A stretch of DNA of 64,000 nt from JACCXM01 sp046328335 (GTDB lineage: Bacteria; Chloroflexota; Chloroflexia; Thermomicrobiales; UBA6265): assembly GCA_046328335.1 (NCBI GenBank), contig JAXLWU010000003.1, positions 205,500 through 269,499 on the forward strand. Reading direction: 5' to 3'. Under the pieces are notes generated by a model. The model ran no database searches and was not told the origin of the DNA. It saw only the letters and a list, made by a program, of their open reading frames with translations. Position numbers and translations under genes: made by a program. Shown piece after piece: positions 1-7,917 of the stretch; position 1 is the stretch's first letter; every line of letters starts with the position of its first letter.

Positions 1-1
1 C

Positions 2-487
2 GTCCCGAGCCCCGCAGCCGTTGAGCCAAGATTTCGTGATGCGATGCGAACGCTGATCGGCGAGCGCTGGGAGGCTGTCTGGGCCGCGATTCCCGCGGCA
101 ATCGACGGCGAGGATATCGAAGGGGTCCATGCCGTGCGGGTTGCGTCGCGTCGTTTGCGGGCGGCAATGGATACTGGCGCACCCTGTTTCCCACCCAAGT
201 GGTACAAGCCGCTCCACCAGGCTGCCAAAGAGATCACCAGTGCGCTGGGAGAGGTGAGGGACCGGGACGTACTGCTGGAAGCCCTCAGTGCGGAACGGGA
301 AACTGCCGCGGTGCCGGAACGGCCCGGAATCGATCGCGTGATCGCGCGAGTGGATCGGGAACGCATCGTCGCGCGTGAGGCGATGGAGACCTACTTGACC
401 GATCTTCTTGGCGGCCCGCTGCACGAAGAAGTTGCGCGGAGATTTGGCTCGCGCACTGGCGTGGGTGCGCCCGGAGCGAAAGCGTGA
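2..487 (+). CDS. CHAD domain protein, N-terminal half (partial at window edge)
   Basis: The frame is open to the window edge; the first ATG is at 44, but the residues before it (FRDAMR) read as normal CHAD sequence, so the gene probably starts outside. It holds the first half of a CHAD domain (conserved histidine alpha-helical domain, linked to polyphosphate binding): EGVHAVRVASRRLRAAMD, then a helical stretch and EVRDRDVLL. It stops at 485-487 inside a GTGA overlap with the next frame, which carries the second CHAD repeat. Together the two ORFs have about the length of one CHAD protein (345 aa), so this is a split gene or a frameshifted one. Family call is firm; gene state is uncertain. Confidence 0.7.
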   Translation, partial: VPSPAAVEPRFRDAMRTLIGERWEAVWAAIPAAIDGEDIEGVHAVRVASRRLRAAMDTGAPCFPPKWYKPLHQAAKEITSALGEVRDRDVLLEALSAERETAAVPERPGIDRVIARVDRERIVAREAMETYLTDLLGGPLHEEVARRFGSRTGVGAPGAKA

Positions 488-1080
488 CCAGAGCCTGGCC
501 GGTGGCCGATCTCGATCCGGAGGCGTCTGTTCTCGACAATGCGCGCCGGGTGCTGGCGGTGAGAACTGCGGAGGTCTACTCCTACGTACCAATCATCACT
601 CGCGCCGATCAGATCGAACATCTGCACGACATGCGCATCTCGGCGAAGCGGTTGCGCTACACGCTCGAGCTGTTTCGCCGTGAATTTGGCGAAAAGGGCG
701 ATCGCGCCATCAAGGGTGTCAAGGCGATCCAGGAGGCGCTCGGTACTCTGCACGACCATGACGTGCGGATCGCCTTGATCCAGGATGAGCTCTCCTGTCT
801 TGCGACGGAGCAGGCCGCGGATATCGCGACCGCTTTTTCGTCGTCGGACATCGGTGATTTTCCGGCCATTGCCGCGGCGGCGCTGAGGCCGCCGCCGGAT
901 GACCCGAAGCGAGGATTGATCGCGCTGTTGGGCCGCGAATACACCGCCCGCCGTCGCGTCCACGAGGAGTTTGTGACACTGTGGCTACGATTGCAGGATG
1001 AGGGGATGCGGCGCGATCTGGTGGCCCTTTCTTCCGCGCCGATTGAAGCAAGCGAGACGGCGGGAGTTCACCTCCAGTGA
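484..1080 (+). CDS. CHAD domain protein, C-terminal half
   Basis: 198 aa starting with GTG at 484, which overlaps the previous stop by 4 bp (GTGA); a GGAG lies 7 nt upstream, so independent, coupled initiation is possible. It has the second CHAD repeat: LHDMRISAKRLRYTLELF, with the His and basic residues thought to contact polyphosphate, then ALGTLHDHDVRI. Single CHAD proteins normally carry both repeats in one chain, so this half would need the upstream product as a partner. It ends in another GTGA overlap with the M20 peptidase gene, so the three genes are probably cotranscribed. Confidence 0.7.
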   Translation: MTRAWPVADLDPEASVLDNARRVLAVRTAEVYSYVPIITRADQIEHLHDMRISAKRLRYTLELFRREFGEKGDRAIKGVKAIQEALGTLHDHDVRIALIQDELSCLATEQAADIATAFSSSDIGDFPAIAAAALRPPPDDPKRGLIALLGREYTARRRVHEEFVTLWLRLQDEGMRRDLVALSSAPIEASETAGVHLQ

Positions 1081-2366
1081 CGAACCAAAAGCCGACCACT
1101 GCATCGAATCATGCCATCGCGGCAGCCGTCGCTGAACTACGGCAGGAGTTGATCTCATCACTCCAGGATCTCGTCCGCATCCCCAGCCAGACCGGCGCCG
1201 AAGGAGATGCCCAGGCATTCATGTCGGCGCTCATGCAGCGAGCCGGTCTCAATGTCGACGTCTGGGAGCCGGAGGTGACGGCGCTGGCGCCGTTCGCGGA
1301 ATCGGTGACGCTTGGCGAGGGGTTCGCGGAACGCCCGAACGTGGTGGGATTCCTGCCCGGCACGGGTCGTGGCCGATCCCTGATCCTCAACGGCCATATC
1401 GACACCGTCGAGGTCGGCGATGTCGCGGCATGGGATGTGCCGCCATTGAGTGGCGAAATCCGTGACGGCCGGCTGTATGGCCGCGGCGCGTGCGACATGA
1501 AAGCCGGTGTGCTGGCCAATCTCTTTGCCGTCAAGGCGGTGCAGCGGGCGGGAGTTGCCCTGGCGGGCGATGTGATCGTCGAGAGCACGATATCGGAAGA
1601 GGACGGTGGCGCCGGGGCGCTCGCCGCGGTGCTACGCGGGTACGCCGCCGATGGGGCTCTGATTTCCGAACCGACCAATCTGGCGATCATCGCCGCGCAA
1701 GGCGGATCATTGATGTTTCGCCTCAGAGTGCCCGGTCTTTCCGCGCATGCTTGCGTGCGCGACGAGGGGGTCAGCGCGATCGAGAACTTTGCCTATCTGC
1801 ATCAGGGCCTGCTTCAGTTCGAGGCGCGGCACAGCGAGGAAATCGATCATCCCCTGTACGCCAACAAGCGCAACAAGGCGCCGCTCAACATCGGAACCGT
1901 GCGCGGCGGTTCCTGGCCCTCGTCCGTTCCCGAATGGCTGGAGGCGGAAGGGCGCGCCGGTCTCGTCCCAGGAGAAACGCTCGAGTCGATGAAGGTGCGT
2001 CTCGGCGATACCGTTGCCACGCTCGCGGAGGCGCATCCGTGGATGAAAGACCATCGACCGACTATCGAGTGGCGCGACGGTCAGTTCGCCGCTGCCGATG
2101 TCCCGCTCGACCACCCGCTGGTACAGAACCTGAGCGCCGCCTGGAGCGTGGTTTCGGGGGAGCCAGCCCAAATCGATGGAGCGACCTACGGCGCTGACAT
2201 GCGGCATTTCATCATGACCGGCGCGACTCCCTGCGTCATGTTCGGCGCGGGCGATGTCCGCGTGGCGCATGCCCCGAACGAATCGATTTCTCTTGCGGAC
2301 CTGACGACCGCGGTCGAGACGACAGCCATCTTTCTCGCTGCCTGGTGCGGAATCGACCCTCGCTGA
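1077..2366 (+). CDS. M20 family metallopeptidase / deacylase (ArgE/DapE type)
   Basis: 429 aa, GTG start overlapping the CHAD stop by 4 bp. Expected to be a cytoplasmic di-zinc hydrolase of N-acyl amino acids or small peptides. Visible motifs: NGHIDT (metal ligand His107, Asp109), GRGACDMKAG (bridging Asp140), TISEEDGGAG (Glu174 as general base with Glu175) and SEPTNLAI. The insert after about residue 200 fits the M20 dimerisation domain, and YGADMRHF and HAPNESI near the end carry further ligands. It resembles acetylornithine deacetylase/succinyl-diaminopimelate desuccinylase relatives, but no arginine or lysine genes are adjacent, so the substrate is open. Confidence 0.85.
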   Translation: MTNQKPTTASNHAIAAAVAELRQELISSLQDLVRIPSQTGAEGDAQAFMSALMQRAGLNVDVWEPEVTALAPFAESVTLGEGFAERPNVVGFLPGTGRGRSLILNGHIDTVEVGDVAAWDVPPLSGEIRDGRLYGRGACDMKAGVLANLFAVKAVQRAGVALAGDVIVESTISEEDGGAGALAAVLRGYAADGALISEPTNLAIIAAQGGSLMFRLRVPGLSAHACVRDEGVSAIENFAYLHQGLLQFEARHSEEIDHPLYANKRNKAPLNIGTVRGGSWPSSVPEWLEAEGRAGLVPGETLESMKVRLGDTVATLAEAHPWMKDHRPTIEWRDGQFAAADVPLDHPLVQNLSAAWSVVSGEPAQIDGATYGADMRHFIMTGATPCVMFGAGDVRVAHAPNESISLADLTTAVETTAIFLAAWCGIDPR

Positions 2367-2453
2367 GTTCCCCTCAACGTGCAACGAAATCGCGCTGCCG
2401 AGGTCGGCAGCGCCTGGTTGCTACCAATGTCAGTGCGATACCTGTGCAAAGTA

Positions 2454-2482
2454 TTGACATTACCTGGACAAGGCCATATGAT
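2454..2482 (+). promoter_or_regulatory. Strong sigma-70 type promoter of the Crp/Fnr gene
   Basis: TTGACA at 2454-2459 and TATGAT at 2477-2482, separated by exactly 17 nt. It lies 88 nt downstream of the M20 stop and 93 nt upstream of the regulator ATG, so the regulator has its own transcription unit. It is one of the closest matches to consensus in the window. Confidence 0.75.
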
Positions 2483-2574
2483 GAGGGTGTGGCATCGGCA
2501 GCGGCCGGATGCCCCGGGCGCTGAATCGGCGCCAGACGCAGCGGAGCGATGTGCCCTGCCCGAGGAGATCGACG

Positions 2575-3396
2575 ATGAAATTTGCGTCCCGCGAAGGTGG
2601 AACCTCACGCACGCTGGCCATGACTGCCTCCGGATGGCTCGCTGGTAATCGGATTGGAAGCGGACCCGCCGCACCCGTGGCGGCGGCACCCACGCTGACG
2701 CGAACCGTTCATGCTCCTGGCCGGCGTTCCGGACCGGCCGGTCGTGATTCTGGTCAGTCACGGACCACCACGACGTCGTACAACAAGGGACAGGAAATCT
2801 TTGGACCAGGCCGGGGGCACGGCGCGATCTACATCGTGCGGTCAGGATGCGTCCGCCTCTACAAGGCGTTGCCCGATGGTCGGGCGATCAATCTTGCGCT
2901 TCTCGGGCCGAACACCGTCTTCACCCAGGAAGCCGATCCCGACGGCCTCTCCAGCGGATCGATCGCGGTCGCGCTCGTCGATTCCACCGTCTCCGTGGTC
3001 GATCTGGAGCATCTGGCGGAATTGATCGCGCGGTCGCCAGAACTCGCCTCGTCAGTCGTCCAGGGTATGAACAAACGCATCTCGGAATTGCAGATTCTCA
3101 CCGAGCAACTCCTGGCGCGCGACACATCGGTACGGCTTGCGACGACCCTGCTCACCTTGGCGCGCGGGTTTGGGCGCCCGACGGCGGATGGCTTCACCGC
3201 GATTACCCTGCCGGTGACGCACCAGACGCTGGCTAACATGATCGGCTCGAACCGGGTCACCGTCACGCGCAAACTGCTCGAGTTGCAGGAGCGTGGAGTA
3301 GTCCGCGCGCTCGGCCGGAACTCGATCGCGGTGTCGATGGACAAACTACTCGAACATGCCCGGGCGGCGAACGACGGCGACATCCTCGATATCTAG
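2575..3396 (+). CDS. Crp/Fnr family transcriptional regulator
   Basis: 274 aa from the ATG at 2575, chosen because GAGGAG sits about 8 nt upstream; the frame is open to 2509 but without such a site. Residues 1-62 are Ser/Thr/Pro/Gly-rich and probably disordered. A cyclic-nucleotide-binding-type beta domain follows (GHGAIYIVRSGCVRLYKALPDGR), then a dimerisation helix and a C-terminal winged helix with the Crp recognition helix (THQTLANMIGSNRVTVTRKL). The canonical cAMP phosphate-binding sequence (FGE...RSA) is absent and there is no cysteine cluster for an Fe-S centre, so the effector is unknown. Confidence 0.85.
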   Translation: MKFASREGGTSRTLAMTASGWLAGNRIGSGPAAPVAAAPTLTRTVHAPGRRSGPAGRDSGQSRTTTTSYNKGQEIFGPGRGHGAIYIVRSGCVRLYKALPDGRAINLALLGPNTVFTQEADPDGLSSGSIAVALVDSTVSVVDLEHLAELIARSPELASSVVQGMNKRISELQILTEQLLARDTSVRLATTLLTLARGFGRPTADGFTAITLPVTHQTLANMIGSNRVTVTRKLLELQERGVVRALGRNSIAVSMDKLLEHARAANDGDILDI

Positions 3397-3561
3397 TTCT
3401 CGGCCAGCGGTGAAGTGCGGCCTGGATGCCTGCCCTCGGGCCAGCGCCAGGGCGCGTGATCAGGCGATCAGAGCAGTGCGATCTTCACTCACCGACTACT
3501 ATGCTCTCCCGACGGAGGTACTCCACGTTCTCACGCAGTCGCAGCCAGCGGAGCAATGACG

Positions 3562-4503
3562 ATGTCAACCAGGGACAATGGGGCCAGACCAGAAGCGAAG
3601 CCGGTGACCGGCAGGATCTTTATTACCGGGGCGAACGGGTTCGTCGGCCGGAATCTGATTACCGCACTCGGCGATCGGCCGATGCGGGCGCTGGTGCGGG
3701 ACAAGCGGGCAGCCGGGAAGATCGCGGGGCCGAACGTCGAGGTCGTCGAGGGCGACGTGACCGATTCCCGCTCGCTGCAGGGGACGATGGATGGTTGTGA
3801 AGCAGTCGTTCATCTCGTCGCCATCATCTCGGAAGAGGGCAAGGAAACCTTCGACGCCGTGATCCGCCAGGGAACCGTCAATGTGGTGGCGGAAGCGCAG
3901 CGCGCCGGGGTGTCCCGGTTCGTCCAGATGAGCGCGCTGGGAACCCGCAACGACCCACGATACGGTTACTTCGAAGCGAAGTGGCAGGCCGAGCAGGCAG
4001 TCCAGCGCGCGGGTATTCCCTGGACGATCTTCCGCCCGTCGGTCATTTTCGGCTCTGGTGACGAATTCATCACGACGCTGGCCAGCCTGGTGAATGCGGC
4101 GCCAATCATTCCGGTGGTCGGTGGCGGCGACAGCAAGTTCCAGCCGGTGGCGATCCGCGATGTGACGGCCGCGTTCGTCCACGCGCTCGATGACCCCTCG
4201 ACCTCCTACCAGATCTTCGATCTCGGCGGCGGCAAGATCTACACCTACGAGGAGATGCTCGACGTCATCGCGCACAAACTCGGCAAGCAAAAGCCGAAAG
4301 CGCACGTTCCAATCGGGATGATGAAACTCGTCGTCGGCCTCTCCAACCCGCTGCCGAAGTCGCTCCGCCCGCCGGTCACCAGTGAGCAACTCAAGATGCT
4401 GGCGATCGACAACGCGACCGACCACTCGGCGACCGCCGATCTCATCGGGCGACCCGCGCTCCGGCTGGAGGACGGGATCGACTACATCGTGTCGACCCGA
4501 TAA
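3562..4503 (+). CDS. NAD(P)-binding epimerase-like protein, NDUFA9 / atypical SDR family
   Basis: 313 aa. ATG at 3562 is preferred over 3556 because GGAG at 3550-3553 is then 8 nt away. It has an N-terminal Rossmann fold with the dinucleotide motif ITGANGFVGRNL, then VEGDVTD and AVVHLVAI, and a YFEAKWQAEQAV segment at the site of the SDR YxxxK helix in which Tyr and Lys are spaced differently from classical SDRs. Such proteins resemble the NDUFA9 subunit of complex I and YwnB/NmrA-like proteins. No respiratory genes are adjacent, so the role is unknown. A U-tailed terminator 50 bp downstream ends the unit. Confidence 0.75.
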   Translation: MSTRDNGARPEAKPVTGRIFITGANGFVGRNLITALGDRPMRALVRDKRAAGKIAGPNVEVVEGDVTDSRSLQGTMDGCEAVVHLVAIISEEGKETFDAVIRQGTVNVVAEAQRAGVSRFVQMSALGTRNDPRYGYFEAKWQAEQAVQRAGIPWTIFRPSVIFGSGDEFITTLASLVNAAPIIPVVGGGDSKFQPVAIRDVTAAFVHALDDPSTSYQIFDLGGGKIYTYEEMLDVIAHKLGKQKPKAHVPIGMMKLVVGLSNPLPKSLRPPVTSEQLKMLAIDNATDHSATADLIGRPALRLEDGIDYIVSTR

Positions 4504-4552
4504 CGCGCTTCCGAGCTTCGTCCCAGCCGCAACAGTGGGGCGGTTTATACTC

Positions 4553-4590
4553 GCGAGGCGGTCTTGATCACCGCCTCGCTTGTTTTTGTT
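4553..4590 (+). terminator. Intrinsic terminator
   Basis: Perfect 10-bp stem (4553-4562 GCGAGGCGGT pairing with 4570-4579), loop CTTGATC, followed by TTGTTTTTGTT. The only hairpin in the window with a classical U-rich tail. It separates the NDUFA9-like gene from the 618-aa gene that starts at 4611. Confidence 0.85.
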
Positions 4591-4610
4591 GTCACAGAGC
4601 GATCGAGCAG

Positions 4611-6467
4611 ATGCATCACTTCGATCCCGAATCTGATAACGACCGGTTGATCCAGGGGGAGCGCACAGCTTGGTCGGGTAGCTCGCCGCAGCAGCGCATG
4701 CCGGGAAAGCGAGAGGTCGATCTCTACGTTCGCACCTATACCACCCTGCTGCAAAGTTCGGGCGCGATTCCGGTCTCCAGTCTGATTCCGGCGCATCTCA
4801 CCGCTGCTTCCTCGCTTCACGCGGGGGCGGAGGAACCAGAACCGGACCTCAATGCGTTCATCTACGCCGCGCAGCGGTTGCCGGAATGCATCATCGATGT
4901 CACCGATATCATCCTGGGGCAATCGGCCCGAGATTTTCGCCGGCACGGCTACGCGGGGATGGAGCAATGGGAGGTCGTGACTGCCCCCGGGCGGAGGCGC
5001 CGCTGGCGCTGGGACGGGATGGCGACCCTGGCCGCGACCATCGCTTCCGCCTCGGATCTCGATGACCTGGTGCCAACCATCGTGGCGTACCAGATCGAGC
5101 GCAACAAGATGCAGGCGATCATTGCCGACGACGCGACACTGCGAGAATTGATCGTCCGCGGCGCGTCCGGGACGGCATTGACCGAGGCGGAACAGGCTGA
5201 CGCGGGCGCAAGGCTATTGCTTTCACCTGAAGATTGGCAGCGTTTGCGGAGCGTGTGGGGCGTCGCGGTTTGGCGTAATCTCGCGGTCATCGGCGAGGCT
5301 CGGAAGCGGTATACGCTGCGCATGATCGGTGGCAGTCATCTCGGCAATGCCCGGACCACGAACCAATGGTGGATGCCAGCGGAAGTCCTGCTGCGAACAC
5401 TCGGCGCGAGCGACCGACCCATCTTCTTCGTTTCATCCAACACCCATTCGATCGTCAACGTGCTATCCGGAACCGCTCGGCGGCGCAAGGAAGACTTGAC
5501 CGAATTCATCCGCCAGGATGGATTGCCGGAATTGCGCGACGAACTGCTCCGCCTCGAATCCGGTCAGAGCCGGTCCAATTGGGAAAATCTGCTGTACTTC
5601 GCCGCGCGGCCTTATTTTGCCTCGTCATCGCGGCAGCGGGACCGGGCGTCGCGCAGCCAGGAAGAACTCGCCGTCGGGATTCACCATATCGAGGCGAACG
5701 GACCGATCGACGTCGGCATCCAGATCATTGAACTGGCGAAACTCGATCCCAATCAGTTCGATCCCCGGCTCTGCGACGATCACGGTGTCTGTATTGACCC
5801 TCGGCGCTCCGACGCGCTGGTTGTCAATGTCAACTATCCGCTCGGGCTCGCGGCGTACAACATCATGACGCAGGTCGGGATGACCACCGATCAGTTGCAG
5901 GGCATTTACATCCTCGGCAAGGCCGCCACCCTGAATGGCCGCATCGGCGATGTCATGATTTCCGACGTGGTGTTTGACGAGCATTCCGGCAATACCTACT
6001 CGTTCGACAACTGCTTCAATTATGCCGATCTCGCGCCTTACCTGGTTTACGGCGCCGCGCTCGACAACCAGAAGGCGGTCACCGTCAAGGGAACGTTCCT
6101 GCAGAACGAGGGGTATCTCGACTTCTTCTATCGGGAGAACTTCACTGTCGTCGAGATGGAAGCTGGTCCCTATCTCAATGCGCTGTATGAGGACCTCTTT
6201 CTCCGCCGCTATCCCTCTGGTGAAGCGATCAACCTGCAAACGCACCGGCCGGGAACGTTCGATCTCGGGATCATCCATTACGCGTCGGATACGCCGTACA
6301 CACGAGCCCAGACCCTCGGCGCGCGCGGACTTTCTTACTATGGGATGGATTCGACCTACGCCTCGACGATTGCCATCCTGCGGCGGGTGTTCCAGCAGGC
6401 ATTGCACCTGGCCGATGCTGACCAGACGCCGCTGCCCATCGCGGCGAAGGCGATCGCCGCGCCGTGA
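4611..6467 (+). CDS. Unnamed 618-aa protein with a nucleoside-phosphorylase-like C-terminal part
   Basis: I cannot name this family. The N-terminal ~370 residues are mostly helical, with an aromatic and charged pattern, and no motif I recognise. From about residue 390 the sequence looks like the phosphorylase/hydrolase fold of purine nucleoside phosphorylases and MTA/SAH nucleosidases: GIYILGKAATLNGRIGD at 433-447 resembles the G-x-x-G...GD phosphate/ribose loop, and VVEMEA at 513-518 matches the VEMEA-type ribose-binding strand. No signal peptide or membrane segment is seen. The start is uncertain (no good SD before 4611). The next gene, a hotdog thioesterase, overlaps its stop by 4 bp (GTGA), so the two are probably cotranslated. 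The fold call is an inference. Confidence 0.55.
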   Translation: MHHFDPESDNDRLIQGERTAWSGSSPQQRMPGKREVDLYVRTYTTLLQSSGAIPVSSLIPAHLTAASSLHAGAEEPEPDLNAFIYAAQRLPECIIDVTDIILGQSARDFRRHGYAGMEQWEVVTAPGRRRRWRWDGMATLAATIASASDLDDLVPTIVAYQIERNKMQAIIADDATLRELIVRGASGTALTEAEQADAGARLLLSPEDWQRLRSVWGVAVWRNLAVIGEARKRYTLRMIGGSHLGNARTTNQWWMPAEVLLRTLGASDRPIFFVSSNTHSIVNVLSGTARRRKEDLTEFIRQDGLPELRDELLRLESGQSRSNWENLLYFAARPYFASSSRQRDRASRSQEELAVGIHHIEANGPIDVGIQIIELAKLDPNQFDPRLCDDHGVCIDPRRSDALVVNVNYPLGLAAYNIMTQVGMTTDQLQGIYILGKAATLNGRIGDVMISDVVFDEHSGNTYSFDNCFNYADLAPYLVYGAALDNQKAVTVKGTFLQNEGYLDFFYRENFTVVEMEAGPYLNALYEDLFLRRYPSGEAINLQTHRPGTFDLGIIHYASDTPYTRAQTLGARGLSYYGMDSTYASTIAILRRVFQQALHLADADQTPLPIAAKAIAAP

Positions 6468-6970
6468 CCCCCGACAGACGCCCGGCGCCCTTGCCTGATA
6501 GCCGGGTGTTCGTGTCGTTCGTCCGGGTGCGGTTCCACGAGATCGATGCGCTCGGGCACGTCAACAACGCCGCCTACCTGAACTATCTGGAACAGGCAGC
6601 GATCGATCATGCGAACGCGTTGGGACTCGATATGGCGTTCCTGCGCCAGCGCGGTGGGATGTTTGTCGCCCACCGGCACGACATCGTGTTTCTCCAGCCA
6701 GCGCTGGCGGGCGACGTATTGCGGATCACGACGTGGATCGGCGAAGTGAGCGGCGCCCGCGTCAACCGGCACTATCTGATCGAGCGAATCGACCCGGACC
6801 AGGACAAGGCGACGATTACGGGCGAGATCGTTGGCTACCGCGCAGAAGACGCGCGGGACACGATCGTCCAGGCGACGACCGAATGGGTGTTCGTCTCAGA
6901 CGCCGGGCGGCCGCGGCGCGTTCCCGCTGACGTGACCGATGCCTTTGCCGCAGGCAGCCGGCCCGATTAG
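6464..6970 (+). CDS. Acyl-CoA thioesterase, 4HBT / YbgC-type hotdog
   Basis: 168 aa; GTG start overlaps the preceding stop. VRFHEIDALGHVNNAAYLNYLEQA contains the catalytic Asp and the HVNN segment typical of single-hotdog 4-hydroxybenzoyl-CoA thioesterase relatives, which hydrolyse short or aromatic acyl-CoA esters. The protein is cytoplasmic with no extra domain. The tight coupling to the 618-aa protein suggests a shared pathway, which I cannot identify. Its TAG stop is interleaved with the TAA stop of the convergent permease gene (4-bp overlap). Confidence 0.85.
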   Translation: MTPDRRPAPLPDSRVFVSFVRVRFHEIDALGHVNNAAYLNYLEQAAIDHANALGLDMAFLRQRGGMFVAHRHDIVFLQPALAGDVLRITTWIGEVSGARVNRHYLIERIDPDQDKATITGEIVGYRAEDARDTIVQATTEWVFVSDAGRPRRVPADVTDAFAAGSRPD

Positions 6971-7917
6971 CGGCGGCCGGAGCGAGGATCGAGCGCGTCC
7001 TGGAGGCCATCGCCGAGGACGTTGAAGGCGAACACGGTCAAGGTCAGGGCGAGGCCGGGGAAGGTGGTGTACCACCATGCCTCGCGGAAATAGTTGCGGG
7101 CGGTGGCCATCATGGTGCCCCATTCCGGTGATGGCGGTTGCGCGCCGAGCCCGATGAAGGAGAGGGAACTCGTGGCCAGAATCGCGTAGCCGACGTCGAG
7201 CGTCAACTGAATAATGACGACCGACACGGCGTTGGGCAGGATGTGCTTCAGGAGGAGCCGGGGTCCGGTGAGGCCGAGGCTTTCCGCCGCGGTGACAAAA
7301 TCCCGCTCCCGGATGCTGAGAATCTGACCGCGCACGAGGCGCGCGTACCATGGCCAGAAAACGGTCGACAGCGCGACCATCGTCCAGTGCAATTCCCGCC
7401 CCAGCGATGCGGCGATGGCGATCGCCAGAATCAACGCGGGAAAGGCAAGAAACATGTCAGTGAACCGCATCAGCAGTTCATCGACGATCCCACCGAAATA
7501 CCCGGCCAGTGACCCGATCAGCGTGCCGAACAGCACCGCGAAGGTCAGCACGACGGCAGCGACCTGAAGGCTGATACGGCTACCGGTCATCACTCGGCTG
7601 AGCACATCGCGGCCCAGTTCATCCGTCCCCATCCAGTGCGCGGCGGAGGGGGGGAGAAGTTTGGAGCCGGTGATGTCCTGGGCATACGGGTCATATGGCG
7701 CGAGAATCTGGCCGAAAATGGCGAGGATGAAAAAGACGATGACGATGATCAGCCCGATGAGATTGAGTTTGTTGCCGATGAGAAATCGCTTGAGATTGCG
7801 GCGCATCTGGCTCTGACCAGACGAGGCTCCCATCAGCGTGGCGGTCTCCGCCGCACCACCCGCTCCTGGATATGGTGGCGCCTGGATCTCGGCTGTGGTC
7901 AAAACCTCGCTGCTCAT
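6967..7917 (-). CDS. ABC transporter permease, oligopeptide/dipeptide type (DppC-like)
   Basis: 316 aa, second permease of the operon. A 45-residue cytoplasmic N-terminus precedes a first membrane segment (LIGLIIVIVFFILAIFGQIL), then the usual DppC start (APYDPYAQD), a conserved HWMGTDELGRDVLSR, and about five more membrane segments. The EAA loop that docks the ATPase reads ESLGLTGPRLLLKHILPN. It overlaps the DppB-like stop by one nucleotide (TGATG on the minus strand), showing translational coupling. No ATPase genes follow; the importer must use ATPases encoded elsewhere. Confidence 0.9.
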   Translation of the reverse strand: MSSEVLTTAEIQAPPYPGAGGAAETATLMGASSGQSQMRRNLKRFLIGNKLNLIGLIIVIVFFILAIFGQILAPYDPYAQDITGSKLLPPSAAHWMGTDELGRDVLSRVMTGSRISLQVAAVVLTFAVLFGTLIGSLAGYFGGIVDELLMRFTDMFLAFPALILAIAIAASLGRELHWTMVALSTVFWPWYARLVRGQILSIRERDFVTAAESLGLTGPRLLLKHILPNAVSVVIIQLTLDVGYAILATSSLSFIGLGAQPPSPEWGTMMATARNYFREAWWYTTFPGLALTLTVFAFNVLGDGLQDALDPRSGRR

